Assembly: GCA_964434105.1 (NCBI GenBank)
Contig: CAYSTJ010000017.1
Span: forward strand, 12,027 to 76,026
Direction of reading: 5' to 3'
Source of the DNA: CAYNST01 sp964434105
GTDB lineage: Bacteria > Pseudomonadota > Gammaproteobacteria > Pseudomonadales > Cellvibrionaceae
Length of the DNA stretch: 64,000 bases
Made by a program: the position numbers and the translations under genes. Each line of letters opens with the position of its first letter. The stretch's first letter is position 1. The notes below the pieces were generated by a model. It had not been told where the DNA came from and made no database searches. It was given only the letters and a program-made list of their open reading frames with translations. Shown in pieces: positions 38,106 to 46,641 of this stretch.

Positions 38106-38675
38106 AATAATTCCTCCGGGTTCAGTTATTGAAATATCGTCGATAGCGAAACAGAATCGAAAACACCTTTGCTTGCTATCGCTACGTCGTGACGCGAGAT
38201 GTAAAGCGAAAAGCAGACCAATTCAAACACGCCAGCATCAACTGGAATAAAACCCGAGTATTTCTGGATGACAGGCGCACTTACACGGTTAACTGGCTAA
38301 CGGATCGTATTTATCGAATTGGCGATGGCGTAATTACTCAACGATTACAGTCGATTCGGTGCATTTTAACGATAATTCAGGAATCAGGCAGGGCGGGTGA
38401 ATCAGGCGTCCGGCGGATTTTAATCCAATAGTTCCAATAGCATTGCCGTTCCGGCAAGTGGTAAGACAGCGTATACAAATGTCTGTGGCGGCGGGAGTCG
38501 AGCTGATTCTGTTGAGAAAAGCAGTGAAGCGTTCGATGAAAACTCGATGAAAAGATGGTCGCCCTGGAAGCCGATTAACATACGAGCCGGGTCACTCGCC
38601 CGTATGCCCAGGCCGCCAGCCCATTTGGCAACGCGGCCTGACCCGGAATTTTATTTAACGCGTCTATCGCCAGCG
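38106..38675. other. Intergenic region between operon promoter and hemerythrin gene
   Basis: An 80-codon open frame on the + strand (38189-38431) has no ribosome binding site or recognisable features and is not called. A hairpin with 8-bp stem CAGGCCGC / GCGGCCTG (38609-38616, 38633-38640) follows the hemerythrin gene in the minus direction, with a second small stem (CATACG/CGTATG) next to it; neither has a T-run. Confidence 0.45.
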
Positions 38676-39131
38676 TCAACTCGCAAGCTGGGTTTTCAGT
38701 TCCATCATCCGCGCACCCAATTCTTCCAACTCTTCTTTACTGAAGAGTTCACGTGCTCGCGGGAACATATCGTCTTCCTCTTCCTGCGCGTGGTGGTCGA
38801 TCAATTCCTTGAGCACTTTCGCGCGGCCCGTAAAGGCCTCTGTATCGACAGAGGTCCCTTCGAGGTCCGGCAACACCTGATTTTCAACCGCCTGATGCTC
38901 TTCTTTGGCTTCGTAATACATCGCCTGTTCTTTTTTCTTGCCGGCTTCCCGAAATGCTGGATAAAATATTTCTTCTTCCAGTTGTGTATGGATCCGCAAT
39001 TCTTCCGCGATCTCTTTTAGCAACGCTTCACGGGTTTTTTTTGCACGTGTGGTCGTATCAGTCAGTTCATCCAGCATACCCCTGACTTTCTCATGGTCCT
39101 GCTTCAAAAGATCGATCGCATTCGTCGCCAT
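38676..39131 (-). CDS. Hemerythrin domain protein
   Basis: 151 residues from ATG 39131 (MATNAIDLLKQDHEKV; GAGG 8 bases upstream). The four-helix di-iron domain has its ligands in QDHEKV, IHTQLEEEIFYP, HQAVE and IDHHAQEEEDDMFP. Such proteins sense or carry oxygen or nitric oxide, or store iron. It stands alone, upstream of the DUF3618 operon in the same direction. Confidence 0.93.
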   Translation of the reverse strand: MATNAIDLLKQDHEKVRGMLDELTDTTTRAKKTREALLKEIAEELRIHTQLEEEIFYPAFREAGKKKEQAMYYEAKEEHQAVENQVLPDLEGTSVDTEAFTGRAKVLKELIDHHAQEEEDDMFPRARELFSKEELEELGARMMELKTQLAS

Positions 39132-39359
39132 AACCGTTATCCTCAGTATTGTCATTTCCAGCTCGCGAAGTAGCCAAAAAAGCCCCCCGCCGCCCTTTTT
39201 CAGATTTTGTCAACGATGTTATATAGCAACGCTCATGCCACATACCCGGCGACAGCAACTGTTCGCCTTCACCCGCGGACTGTGGCCACAGTGCCTCAGC
39301 CACAGTGCAGATAACATGATGCGATGCGCCGTAACGGGGGCCTGGCCGGGATCAGATTG

Positions 39360-39388
39360 GGAGCGCCACCGCTTACCGGTGGCGCTCC
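39360..39388 (-). terminator. Strong stem-loop after DUF72 gene
   Basis: Perfect 12-bp stem GGAGCGCCACCG / CGGTGGCGCTCC (39360-39371 and 39377-39388) with a 5-base loop, directly after the DUF72 stop. No T-run follows, so the terminator call rests on stem strength and position. Confidence 0.55.
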
Positions 39389-39390
39389 GC

Positions 39391-40116
39391 TCACCTGAGC
39401 AGGCTTACCAAATATCTTGCATTTTTTACAGCGTTGCCATCGCCGTCATTGTTGAAATACACGAAGACGTCCTTGTGTTGCCAATCCCACTCCCGAATGC
39501 GATCAGCCCACCAGTGCAGATCCTGATCCGAATAATAGCCACCGTATAACCAGTTATGATCTGGCCCATGCAACCGGATATAGACAAAGTCACTGGTAGC
39601 GCGCAAGACGCACGGCAAGCCGGCACCACTCATTATGCAGTAACCCGCCTGGTATTCTTCCAGCAGCTGGTAGGTTTCCTCGCGGTGCCAACCGGCGTGG
39701 CGGAATTCGACAGCGACCCGCATCCAGTCGGGCAGACAGCGTAGAAAATATCGCAGGCGCGCATAATCAAAGGGAAGTTGCGGCGGAAGCTGAACCAGTA
39801 ATACACCGCGTTTATCGCCCAGCTCATGCCAGCACGACTGCAGGCGCGATGCCCACACTTCCGGGGAATAAAGTTTCTTGCCATGGGTTAAACCCCGGGG
39901 TGCCTTGACACTCATCAAAAAGCCGCGTGGCAGGCGCGCCTGCCACTGCTGAAAGGCACGTTCGCGCGGCCAACGGTAAAAGCTGCTGTTCAGCTCGACC
40001 GTAGAAAACGCGTTAACGTAATGGGACAATCGTTGTGCGGGCAAGAGGCCAAGGGGATAGAGTACGTCCTGCCAGTGGTCGTAACTCCAACCGGACGTAC
40101 CGATATATATTGTCAT
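39391..40116 (-). CDS. DUF72 (YecE-like) protein
   Basis: 241 residues, TIM-barrel family of unknown function. The opening IYIGTSGWSYDHW, YVNAFSTVELNSSFYRWP, FLMSVKAPRGLTH and VYIRLHGPD are typical. It follows sodC by 24 bases and is closed by a strong hairpin, so small ORF-sodC-DUF72 form one unit. Confidence 0.93.
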   Translation of the reverse strand: MTIYIGTSGWSYDHWQDVLYPLGLLPAQRLSHYVNAFSTVELNSSFYRWPRERAFQQWQARLPRGFLMSVKAPRGLTHGKKLYSPEVWASRLQSCWHELGDKRGVLLVQLPPQLPFDYARLRYFLRCLPDWMRVAVEFRHAGWHREETYQLLEEYQAGYCIMSGAGLPCVLRATSDFVYIRLHGPDHNWLYGGYYSDQDLHWWADRIREWDWQHKDVFVYFNNDGDGNAVKNARYLVSLLR

Positions 40117-40140
40117 GAGCTCAGGCGGGACGGAGGATAC

Positions 40141-40737
40141 TTAACGTATTACACCGCAGGCAACCCGCGAGCCACCGCCGCCCAACGGCGCCGGATCATC
40201 GGAGTAATTGTCGCCGCCCGCATGAATAACCAGCGATCGGCCCTGCAGATCTTCCATGCGCAAACGCGGCGCCAGTACCGGAGACGTGGCAGTGCCATCC
40301 TCGCTTGCATACAACGCCGGAATATCGCCGAGGTGGCCGCTGTTCCATGGATGACCGTGACGCTGATGTCCATCCGGATCGTAGTGGCTGCCGGCTGCAC
40401 CCGCTGGTACGATGGTGTCGCCGTCCAGCTTCACATCACAGCTCCCATTCTCATGCAGATGAAAACCATGCAGGCCGGGCGACAGTTCCTGCAGGTCAGG
40501 ATGAAATACGAGGCCGTGTTCACTCGGATAAACCCGAATTTCCCCCAAAACTCGGCCGGGTCCGCTGTCGGTCGCCTTCTGAACGCGAACGACGGTTTCC
40601 TGCCCCGACCGGTTATCAAGCGGCGCGGAGGCGCAGGATATCAACAGCCCCGCGGTGCCGGCCAGGGCACCGTAAAGTGGGGCCGAGTTGAGGATTCTGT
40701 GCCAATCGATACGACGTTGGCTGGTATTATTTATCAT
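40141..40737 (-). CDS. sodC: Cu/Zn superoxide dismutase, lipoprotein
   Basis: 198 residues. A lipobox (LLISCASAP) implies a lipid-anchored periplasmic enzyme. Metal ligands are visible in GFHLHENGSCD, GAAGSHYDPDGHQRHG, HLGDIP and LVIHAGGDN; the closing GGGSRVACGVI contributes the disulfide Cys. CGGAG lies 6 bases before the ATG. The start overlaps a small upstream gene by 11 bases. It removes superoxide in the periplasm. Confidence 0.94.
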   Translation of the reverse strand: MINNTSQRRIDWHRILNSAPLYGALAGTAGLLISCASAPLDNRSGQETVVRVQKATDSGPGRVLGEIRVYPSEHGLVFHPDLQELSPGLHGFHLHENGSCDVKLDGDTIVPAGAAGSHYDPDGHQRHGHPWNSGHLGDIPALYASEDGTATSPVLAPRLRMEDLQGRSLVIHAGGDNYSDDPAPLGGGGSRVACGVIR

Positions 40738-40981
40738 GCTTGTCTCCGTTGTAATATTGCGGCTTGTCCGGACTTCTTAACTCCTTAACCAAAAATTCCA
40801 GTCCGCCACCCGGATCTTCTTCACCGCATACTGATGCATCAAACGGCGCGCCCGCCGCCGCATCAGCCTTCGACAGCGTATAATTTCTCTCCGGTACCCG
40901 ATCCTTTGCAGGCGGATCTGTTGAATTCCCACCCGGAGTGACCCGAGCGGGAGGCGGCGCTTCTGAATTTTTTCCAGACAT
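40727..40981 (-). CDS. Hypothetical 84-residue protein upstream of sodC
   Basis: Hydrophilic, Pro/Asp/Lys-rich, no signal peptide or membrane segment; a single Cys occurs in DASVCGEEDPGGGLEFL. AGGA lies 8 bases before the ATG, and the stop overlaps the sodC start by 11 bases, which supports a real, coupled gene. No family recognised. Confidence 0.6.
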   Translation of the reverse strand: MSGKNSEAPPPARVTPGGNSTDPPAKDRVPERNYTLSKADAAAGAPFDASVCGEEDPGGGLEFLVKELRSPDKPQYYNGDKHDK

Positions 40982-41144
40982 TGATTATTTCCTGGTCGTT
41001 ATGATTTCTGGACCTGCGCCTGAGCCCATTGACCTCACCTGCTCACAAACACCGCCAATGTTGCCGGTACCGTCAGCGAGACGTCAGTTGACTCCGACCT
41101 GCCACTTAATGGCGGGTCTATACTAATTTGCCCGGGAATGTTAA

Positions 41145-42968
41145 TCAACGCGCAAATTCTCCCGCCACGCTACCAGCCGACAAAACATGCCCTTCCATCG
41201 CCTTAAGCAACTCGTCCCGGGTTGCGCCAGCGGAAATATCCAGGACCGTATCCAGTGCAAATACCTGAAAATGATAACTGTGAGCCGGGTCGGCCGGCGG
41301 CGGCTTTGGCCCGAAATATCCGATAGAACCCCGATCGTTCACGCCCTGTAACGCATCGGCCGGCAGCGGAATCTGTGGCGCTGTCGGTATGCCCTTCGGC
41401 AGCCTGTGCACCGGACCCGGAATATTGTAAATCACCCAATGAACGAAGGGCGGGTTAACGGGCGCGTCAGGGTCCTCCATGATGAGCGCATAACTTTTTG
41501 TGCCATCCGGCCCCGGCTCCCATCGCAACGGTGGGGAAATGTCTTCCCCATATGCGGAGAAAATCTCAGGTATCGGGCCGCCATTGTCGAAGGCAGGGGA
41601 AGTCACCCGTAGCGGCGCCTCGCCCGCGCCGCTTACCACCTCCAACGCCAGGCTTTCTACATTCTCTCCCCGCACGCTGGCCGCGTCCACACCGCTGACC
41701 CGGATGTGCGCCCCCATCGCATTGGTGGGCCTCGGTTCTCGCGCCGGGCGGGATTGCTGCCCCGTATAGGCGATGCGGTAAATTACGCCATTGGTATCAT
41801 CGGTCACCAGCAGTGAGCCATCCCCGGCCTGCGCCAACCCTGCCAGCCGCCCGCGATGCCCCCAGCCGTGTTTTTTACGCTCCAGAAACCCCGTCGCAAA
41901 CGCGTGGAAGCCGGTGGGACGACCACCTTCGAACTGAATTCGCACCACTTCATAACCCGAAGGGGGCTTGCGATTCCACGAACCCCGCATGGCGATAAAT
42001 GCGTCGCCACGGTAGGCTTCAGGGAATTGAGTACCGGTGTAAAAACTCATCTGCATGGGGGCCGCATGTGGCGTATAGAAGCCGGCCGGCTCCACGCTGG
42101 TCTCAGCCCATTCTTTATGGGTAATATCTTCCGGCGGGGCGCCTTTCGGATTGAATTTACTGTCGTCATAAACGAACGGCCACCCGTATTTGTTACCTTT
42201 TACGATGTGATTGAGCTCTTCGTGCTGTTCGTTGTCTCCCAACCAGTCTATGCCGTGATCCATGGACCACATCTCGCCACTGGCAGGCTCGAAATCGAAC
42301 CCGATTGTATTGCGCAAACCCGATGCAAATATTATCCGATTGCTTCCGTCCTTGTTCATCTGCAACAGAGTCGCATGTTCGGGGTTGGTTTCTTCACAGG
42401 CGTTACAGCTCGAACCGACTGACACGTACAGCTTGTCGTCCGCGCCGACCCGCAAGGTCCGGTTTGGGTGCTGACCACCATCGGGCAGATCATCAACAAT
42501 CAGTTCCAGGGTGCCCAGCGAGCCATCAGCCTGTATCGTTGTTCTATAGATCTCGCGCACAGTGGCCAAAAATATCGTGCTATCGTCGATGGCAATTCCA
42601 TGCATTCCCGGTCGGCGTGCAACCGTTTGCTGCACATCGGCCACACCGTCTGCATCCGTATCCTTGAGCATGACAACATCGCCCACTGAACGCCGTGTCA
42701 CATAGACGGTTCCGTCACTGGCCACATCCAGCATACGCGGATTGATCAGGTCTTCCGCAAATATTGAAATTTCAAAGCCTGGCGGTAGCTTCACCCGCTT
42801 GACCATGTCTTTGGGTGCAAGCGCCCTGGGTTCGACCACATGATTTATCATCGTGACGTGCGCGGCTTCGGGATCATGCAGTTGATGTGAAACGGGCTTG
42901 AACGCGTGGGCGACGGGGGCACCCAGCAGGCACCCCGCTATCACATAGCGGTTGAAATGGGGATTCAT
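41145..42968 (-). CDS. PQQ-type sugar dehydrogenase fused to a PEBP (YbhB-like) domain
   Basis: 607 residues from ATG 42968, with a strong GGAGGA site. Signal peptide ends near APVAHA. Residues about 40-425 form a soluble-glucose-dehydrogenase-like beta-propeller (KLPPGFEISIFAEDLINPRM, GGQHPNRTLRVGADDKLYV, ASGLRNTIGFDFEP, GDNEQHEELN). Residues about 445-607 are a phosphatidylethanolamine-binding domain with DPDAPVNPPFVHWVIYNIP. Four Cys residues occur in the first domain (SSCNACEE). Periplasmic; electron acceptor and substrate unknown. The combination is unusual but complete, with no frameshift. Confidence 0.92.
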   Translation of the reverse strand: MNPHFNRYVIAGCLLGAPVAHAFKPVSHQLHDPEAAHVTMINHVVEPRALAPKDMVKRVKLPPGFEISIFAEDLINPRMLDVASDGTVYVTRRSVGDVVMLKDTDADGVADVQQTVARRPGMHGIAIDDSTIFLATVREIYRTTIQADGSLGTLELIVDDLPDGGQHPNRTLRVGADDKLYVSVGSSCNACEETNPEHATLLQMNKDGSNRIIFASGLRNTIGFDFEPASGEMWSMDHGIDWLGDNEQHEELNHIVKGNKYGWPFVYDDSKFNPKGAPPEDITHKEWAETSVEPAGFYTPHAAPMQMSFYTGTQFPEAYRGDAFIAMRGSWNRKPPSGYEVVRIQFEGGRPTGFHAFATGFLERKKHGWGHRGRLAGLAQAGDGSLLVTDDTNGVIYRIAYTGQQSRPAREPRPTNAMGAHIRVSGVDAASVRGENVESLALEVVSGAGEAPLRVTSPAFDNGGPIPEIFSAYGEDISPPLRWEPGPDGTKSYALIMEDPDAPVNPPFVHWVIYNIPGPVHRLPKGIPTAPQIPLPADALQGVNDRGSIGYFGPKPPPADPAHSYHFQVFALDTVLDISAGATRDELLKAMEGHVLSAGSVAGEFAR

Positions 42969-43112
42969 TGCTTCCTCCGACGAGTTAGTTGACACTTACT
43001 GCGTGTTTGAAAGGCACAGGGTTATGGCTCCTTCCCAGAGCAACGGGCCGGGACTGTCGCCCCGCGTAAAGATATTACTTATGAACCGGACTTGAATTGC
43101 AAGAGGCCGCTT

Positions 43113-43901
43113 TCACTTCGGGCCTTGCTGTTTCAATGTCATTTTAGCCAGCGCACTGTCGGACATCAGATGACTCGCCAGGATCTGTGCTTTCCATTTG
43201 GCACCAGGCACCACCATATCCTCGCCCTCCATCAGGGCTGCGAATCCCGCCCTGGCAACTTCTACCGGGCTCGACAGATCCTGATCAAGCATTTTGGATT
43301 GCTCCATATGCGCTTTATTAAAAAAATCGGTGTCAGTCGCGCCCGGCAATAGCGACGTCACTACCACATCCGTGCCTTTCAGTTCGGCCCGAACGGCCTC
43401 TGAAAATGAATGCACAAAAGCTTTGGTACCGTGATATACGGATTGATAGGGTCCCGGTATTTTTCCTGCTATTGAAGAAACATTCAGAATCCGTCCTTTA
43501 TTACGCGCTACCATCTCTTTTAGATAGTGCTTGGTCAGAATAATATATGCCGCTATATTGAGCTGCAGCATCGCCAGCTCCTGAGTAATATCCGTCTCTA
43601 CAAACTTTCCATAAAGCCCCTGCCCCGCATTATTGACCAGAATATCGACTGTCAGACCGCGCTTGCGTATCTCATCGGGTATCTTCATCGTTTCAGACTG
43701 CGAGTACAGATCGGCCACCAGATAATGCACGGGCACGTCGTAGAATTTTGACAGTTGCCTGGCCACCGCAGCCAAGGTGATTTCATTGCGGGCGACGATA
43801 ATCAAACCAAAGCCGTGCTCGGCAAAAACCTTTGCCAGCTCAAGTCCGATACCGCTCGACGCCCCCGTAATAAGAACATACTGTTTATTGTGCGTTGCCA
43901 T
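43113..43901 (-). CDS. Short-chain dehydrogenase/reductase
   Basis: 262 residues. Cofactor motif TGASSGIGLELA near residue 10, NNAGQG, catalytic Ser in ILNVSSIAGK and YHGTKAF (Tyr and Lys). Classical SDR length. ATG 43901 has GGAG 6 bases upstream. It resembles the DltE/YqjQ group of general SDRs. Located between the PQQ-PEBP gene and the divergent EF-hand/PRC gene; substrate unknown. Confidence 0.92.
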   Translation of the reverse strand: MATHNKQYVLITGASSGIGLELAKVFAEHGFGLIIVARNEITLAAVARQLSKFYDVPVHYLVADLYSQSETMKIPDEIRKRGLTVDILVNNAGQGLYGKFVETDITQELAMLQLNIAAYIILTKHYLKEMVARNKGRILNVSSIAGKIPGPYQSVYHGTKAFVHSFSEAVRAELKGTDVVVTSLLPGATDTDFFNKAHMEQSKMLDQDLSSPVEVARAGFAALMEGEDMVVPGAKWKAQILASHLMSDSALAKMTLKQQGPK

Positions 43902-44353
43902 GTTCTTCTCCATTAAGCGTAGAGCCAGTAATTGGATTGATCACCGCGTTTTTGTCTGTAATTTACGCGAACATCGGTTGCAAAATTTACGCCATTTATC
44001 GCTTGCGAGACAGCGCCCCCTGTCGGCGCACTATGCAAAGCCTCGGTGTGCATTTCAGAGGTCAAGCAGGGTTCCTTACCTTGTAACCCTTACAAATCTG
44101 CAAAATGTTAACGCGATAGCAGTGTTTGACTGCCCAGGGGGACGATCCAGCCAATGATAAGCATTAAGTCGCTCCGTGGACTTTAATTTTTTACCCTTGG
44201 ATTTTTACTCCAATAGCCCGTGGTTTTACTTTTGCACAGTTGCGCACCTATTGCAGCAACACACTGCGCTTTACGGTCTGGCTTACTTTATGCAACCGCC
44301 TTTACAAGCAATCAGAATTTACAGAAATTCCCCTAAATTTTGGAGAAAATCTC
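43902..44353. other. Divergent promoter region
   Basis: About 450 bases between the divergent SDR and PRC-barrel genes. Open frames here lack ribosome binding sites. The last 180 bases are AT-rich. No inverted repeat strong enough to call an operator was found. Confidence 0.4.
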
Positions 44354-45559
44354 ATGCAGCCGAACACAGGAAAATTAACGCCTGACCTGCGTCAGTTGTT
44401 AACCCTCGCCACCGCCGGTCTGCTTACCATGGCGGCCGGAAGCCAGGCGAACTCAGCCTTCGATGCGGATGCGGTAAATACCTCATCCGAGTTTCATATG
44501 CTGGATGCCGACGATAACCAGCGGGTTGAATGGCGTGATATCGAGGAAACGATGAAGCGGCGACTGGAGGCCGCCGATCTCGACGTACGCGCCACCTTTG
44601 AGGAATACGACAGTGACAATGACAACGCACTGAACGAACAGGAATTCAATGCGTTTATTGTCGGCTTGCGCGAGGCCGAATATGATCTGAACAGTTTGTC
44701 ATCCTCCGACCCCGCAATTGATAACCGGGAAGCGCAATCCCGACCTGCCGGTTCAGTACCTGAAACCAGTTATGGGTCGAGTAACGCAGAAGGTGGCATG
44801 GGTTCCACAGCCGGGTCGGCCGGCCGATTGATGGTCAATTCAGCCGCGGGCGGCGAATTCGTTACCGAGGACACGTCCTCCGGTGATATTGGTCTGACGC
44901 AAGGGGTGGACGGCACGGTCACCCGCGCGGGCAGTCCTGCCGTTCAGTCGGCCGCGGGCGGCGAGTTTCAAGCCGACGCTGCGGCAGACTCGGAAGATGG
45001 GCCGCCATCTGATAATCAGCCGTCAAGCAGGATTCCCTATATTACGGAAGGTATTACGGAAGGTACGGAAGGTACGGAAGGTATTACGGAAAGCGCTGAG
45101 ACCGGACTGAATGAACGCCCAGCCAATTACCAATCTGCATCCGGGCAATCGCACGACGCGAATAGCGCCATGCAATCGGAGCCTATCGGCCAGGCCGAAT
45201 ATACCTCCCGGATTCCGCAGGATCTGGCGAATCAGACATTGGACTCGCTTACCGACAAACAGGTCCACAACAGCAATGGCGACCGGATTGGCAAAGTCGA
45301 CGATGTCGTGGCCAATCTTAGAACTGGCAAGGTCGGGTTTGTCGTCTCCTCGGGCGGCATGCTGGGAATCGGCAAGCGCCATCTGCTGGTGCCGGTAGAG
45401 GAACTTGCGACACAGGACGACGATCTGGTGTGGAACACCGGCCAAGACCGGAAAGCCCTGCGCGATTCCCACACTTATGAGTCCGACGATTTTGTGGTTA
45501 TCACGGAACAATATGAAACGCTGGGTGAAGTGCAGCCGGGCGGACTGTCGCGCCGTTAA
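44354..45559 (+). CDS. Secreted EF-hand and PRC-barrel protein
   Basis: 401 residues from ATG 44354 (GGAG 8 bases upstream). Signal peptide (LLTLATAGLLTMAAGSQANS). Two EF-hand-like loops: DADDNQRVEWRD and the canonical DSDNDNALNEQE. A low-complexity middle region contains two SAAGGEF blocks and an ITEG/TEG tandem repeat. The C-terminal PRC-barrel (about 310-385) reads LTDKQVHNSNGDRIGKVDDV and GIGKRHLLVPVEEL. PRC barrels are adaptors in stress and photosynthetic proteins; here probably a periplasmic calcium-binding scaffold (inference). Confidence 0.87.
   Translation: MQPNTGKLTPDLRQLLTLATAGLLTMAAGSQANSAFDADAVNTSSEFHMLDADDNQRVEWRDIEETMKRRLEAADLDVRATFEEYDSDNDNALNEQEFNAFIVGLREAEYDLNSLSSSDPAIDNREAQSRPAGSVPETSYGSSNAEGGMGSTAGSAGRLMVNSAAGGEFVTEDTSSGDIGLTQGVDGTVTRAGSPAVQSAAGGEFQADAAADSEDGPPSDNQPSSRIPYITEGITEGTEGTEGITESAETGLNERPANYQSASGQSHDANSAMQSEPIGQAEYTSRIPQDLANQTLDSLTDKQVHNSNGDRIGKVDDVVANLRTGKVGFVVSSGGMLGIGKRHLLVPVEELATQDDDLVWNTGQDRKALRDSHTYESDDFVVITEQYETLGEVQPGGLSRR
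45041..45091 (+). repeat. Short tandem repeat in the PRC-barrel gene
   Basis: ATTACGGAAGGT twice, ACGGAAGGT twice, then ATTACGGAA, all in frame, encoding ITEGITEGTEGTEGITE. Unit length is a multiple of three, so copy number could change without a frameshift. Confidence 0.85.
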
Positions 45560-45699
45560 GCCGGACCACTCCCCCGAGGTAAGAGCAGAGCCGTTCCAAC
45601 AGCGCAAGCGCCGGCTCTCGTTAACCGTCACCACCTGTAATAAACAACGGTGCGCCAGCCGACTGGCGCGCAGCTGCTGCCAATCCGGGAATTCATGCC

Positions 45700-45972
45700 A
45701 TGCAACTGACACTGATGATGATTTTGACATGCTTCACATCCGCCGCCGCGGCCTACGCGCACAAACGTCTGCCTTCTCAGACCCGTACCCGCAAGGCACG
45801 TTATATCGGTCACGGCGTACTCATCGGGATAGGGTTGGCGTTTGGGGCGACTGTAGCCGGAATTTATGCCGACTCAACCACCGGTCCAGGGCTGTTTCTG
45901 ATATTCGTTAGCGCTGTCGGGATGGTGCATGTACCTGCAGCCTTCATCCTGTTAATCAAACAGTATCAATGA
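45700..45972 (+). CDS. Small membrane protein, hypothetical
   Basis: 90 residues with three hydrophobic segments (about 3-20, 35-56, 63-85) separated by a basic loop (HKRLPSQTRTRKARY). No family recognised. It lies 140 bases after the PRC-barrel gene in the same direction and may share its transcript. Confidence 0.65.
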   Translation: MQLTLMMILTCFTSAAAAYAHKRLPSQTRTRKARYIGHGVLIGIGLAFGATVAGIYADSTTGPGLFLIFVSAVGMVHVPAAFILLIKQYQ

Positions 45973-46070
45973 CGCAGGGGAGGTGCAGGGTTTTACACAG
46001 GGCAGGTTTTACCTTGGTATAACGTTTACATATCAAACGCTACGGGTATAAACGCAAAAAAATAGGCGAA

Positions 46071-46190
46071 TTACAGATCGAATTTCGATTTGCTGTCCGA
46101 TTTCCTGGCTTTTTTTGCCTCCTTTTTCTCTTTTGGTGTTAACAACGGCTTCTTTTTGGTCTCTTTGACGGAATTGCGTTCTTTTGACAT
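46071..46190 (-). CDS. Lysine-rich 39-residue protein
   Basis: A small frame starting MSKERNSVKETKKKPLLTP and ending KSKFDL. Sixteen or so residues are Lys or Arg, with an alanine-lysine helix-like centre (KEKKEAKKARK). GAGAG lies about 8 bases before the ATG. Highly basic small proteins of this style bind nucleic acid or ribosomes in other bacteria; no such role is shown here. It faces the small membrane-protein gene at 45700-45972. Confidence 0.55.
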   Translation of the reverse strand: MSKERNSVKETKKKPLLTPKEKKEAKKARKSDSKSKFDL

Positions 46191-46641
46191 AGGTTTGCTC
46201 TCGCGATAAGGAGTCGTCACCAGCGCCAGGTAAGTCCGTCCCGCGGCTGGCAGCGGCCTATAGTACCACTGATTGAAGACAGAACGTCAGAAATAGCCCG
46301 GCACCGCATTTTCACCGGGCCGGTGCTTCTTTATTTAAACGCGTGAAACGCAGACCGCTTCAATGCCGCTCAGGTATTTGTACGCACCGGGCATCCCTGC
46401 TTGACCAGTTTTTCACAGACTACATGAACGATTCACGTCGAACATTCAAAGTCCGGTATGAGCGACAGGTGCCTGGACGAATGTGCTATACCTTGGGGTG
46501 CAACCGATAACCGTAGAAACAACACACGTCCGATTGCCTTGAGCCTTCCCGTTGAGATGTGGGCTCACCGGGACCAGTCCAACCCATCATATGGGAATCT
46601 GGAGAGAACATGTTGATTTCGAGGCACAGAGGAAAGCACCC
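46191..46641. other. Intergenic region before the TraF_2 gene
   Basis: No gene called. A hairpin-forming stretch around 46299-46326 (GCACCG / CGGTGC) is followed by TTCTTTATTT and could act as a weak terminator. The open frame of the next gene extends back to 46552, but the ribosome binding site favours 46642. Confidence 0.4.

Noticed and set aside
38189..38431. 80-codon open frame on the + strand between two minus-strand operons.
   Set aside because: GTG start without a ribosome binding site, no recognisable domain, and it covers the likely promoter region of the operon at 36245-38105.
7078..46055. Shared 19-mer TCAAAC(A/G)CTACGGGTATA at 7078-7096 and 46033-46051.
   Set aside because: One mismatch in 19 bases is about what random matching yields once among all pairs in a window this size; the flanks do not extend the match.
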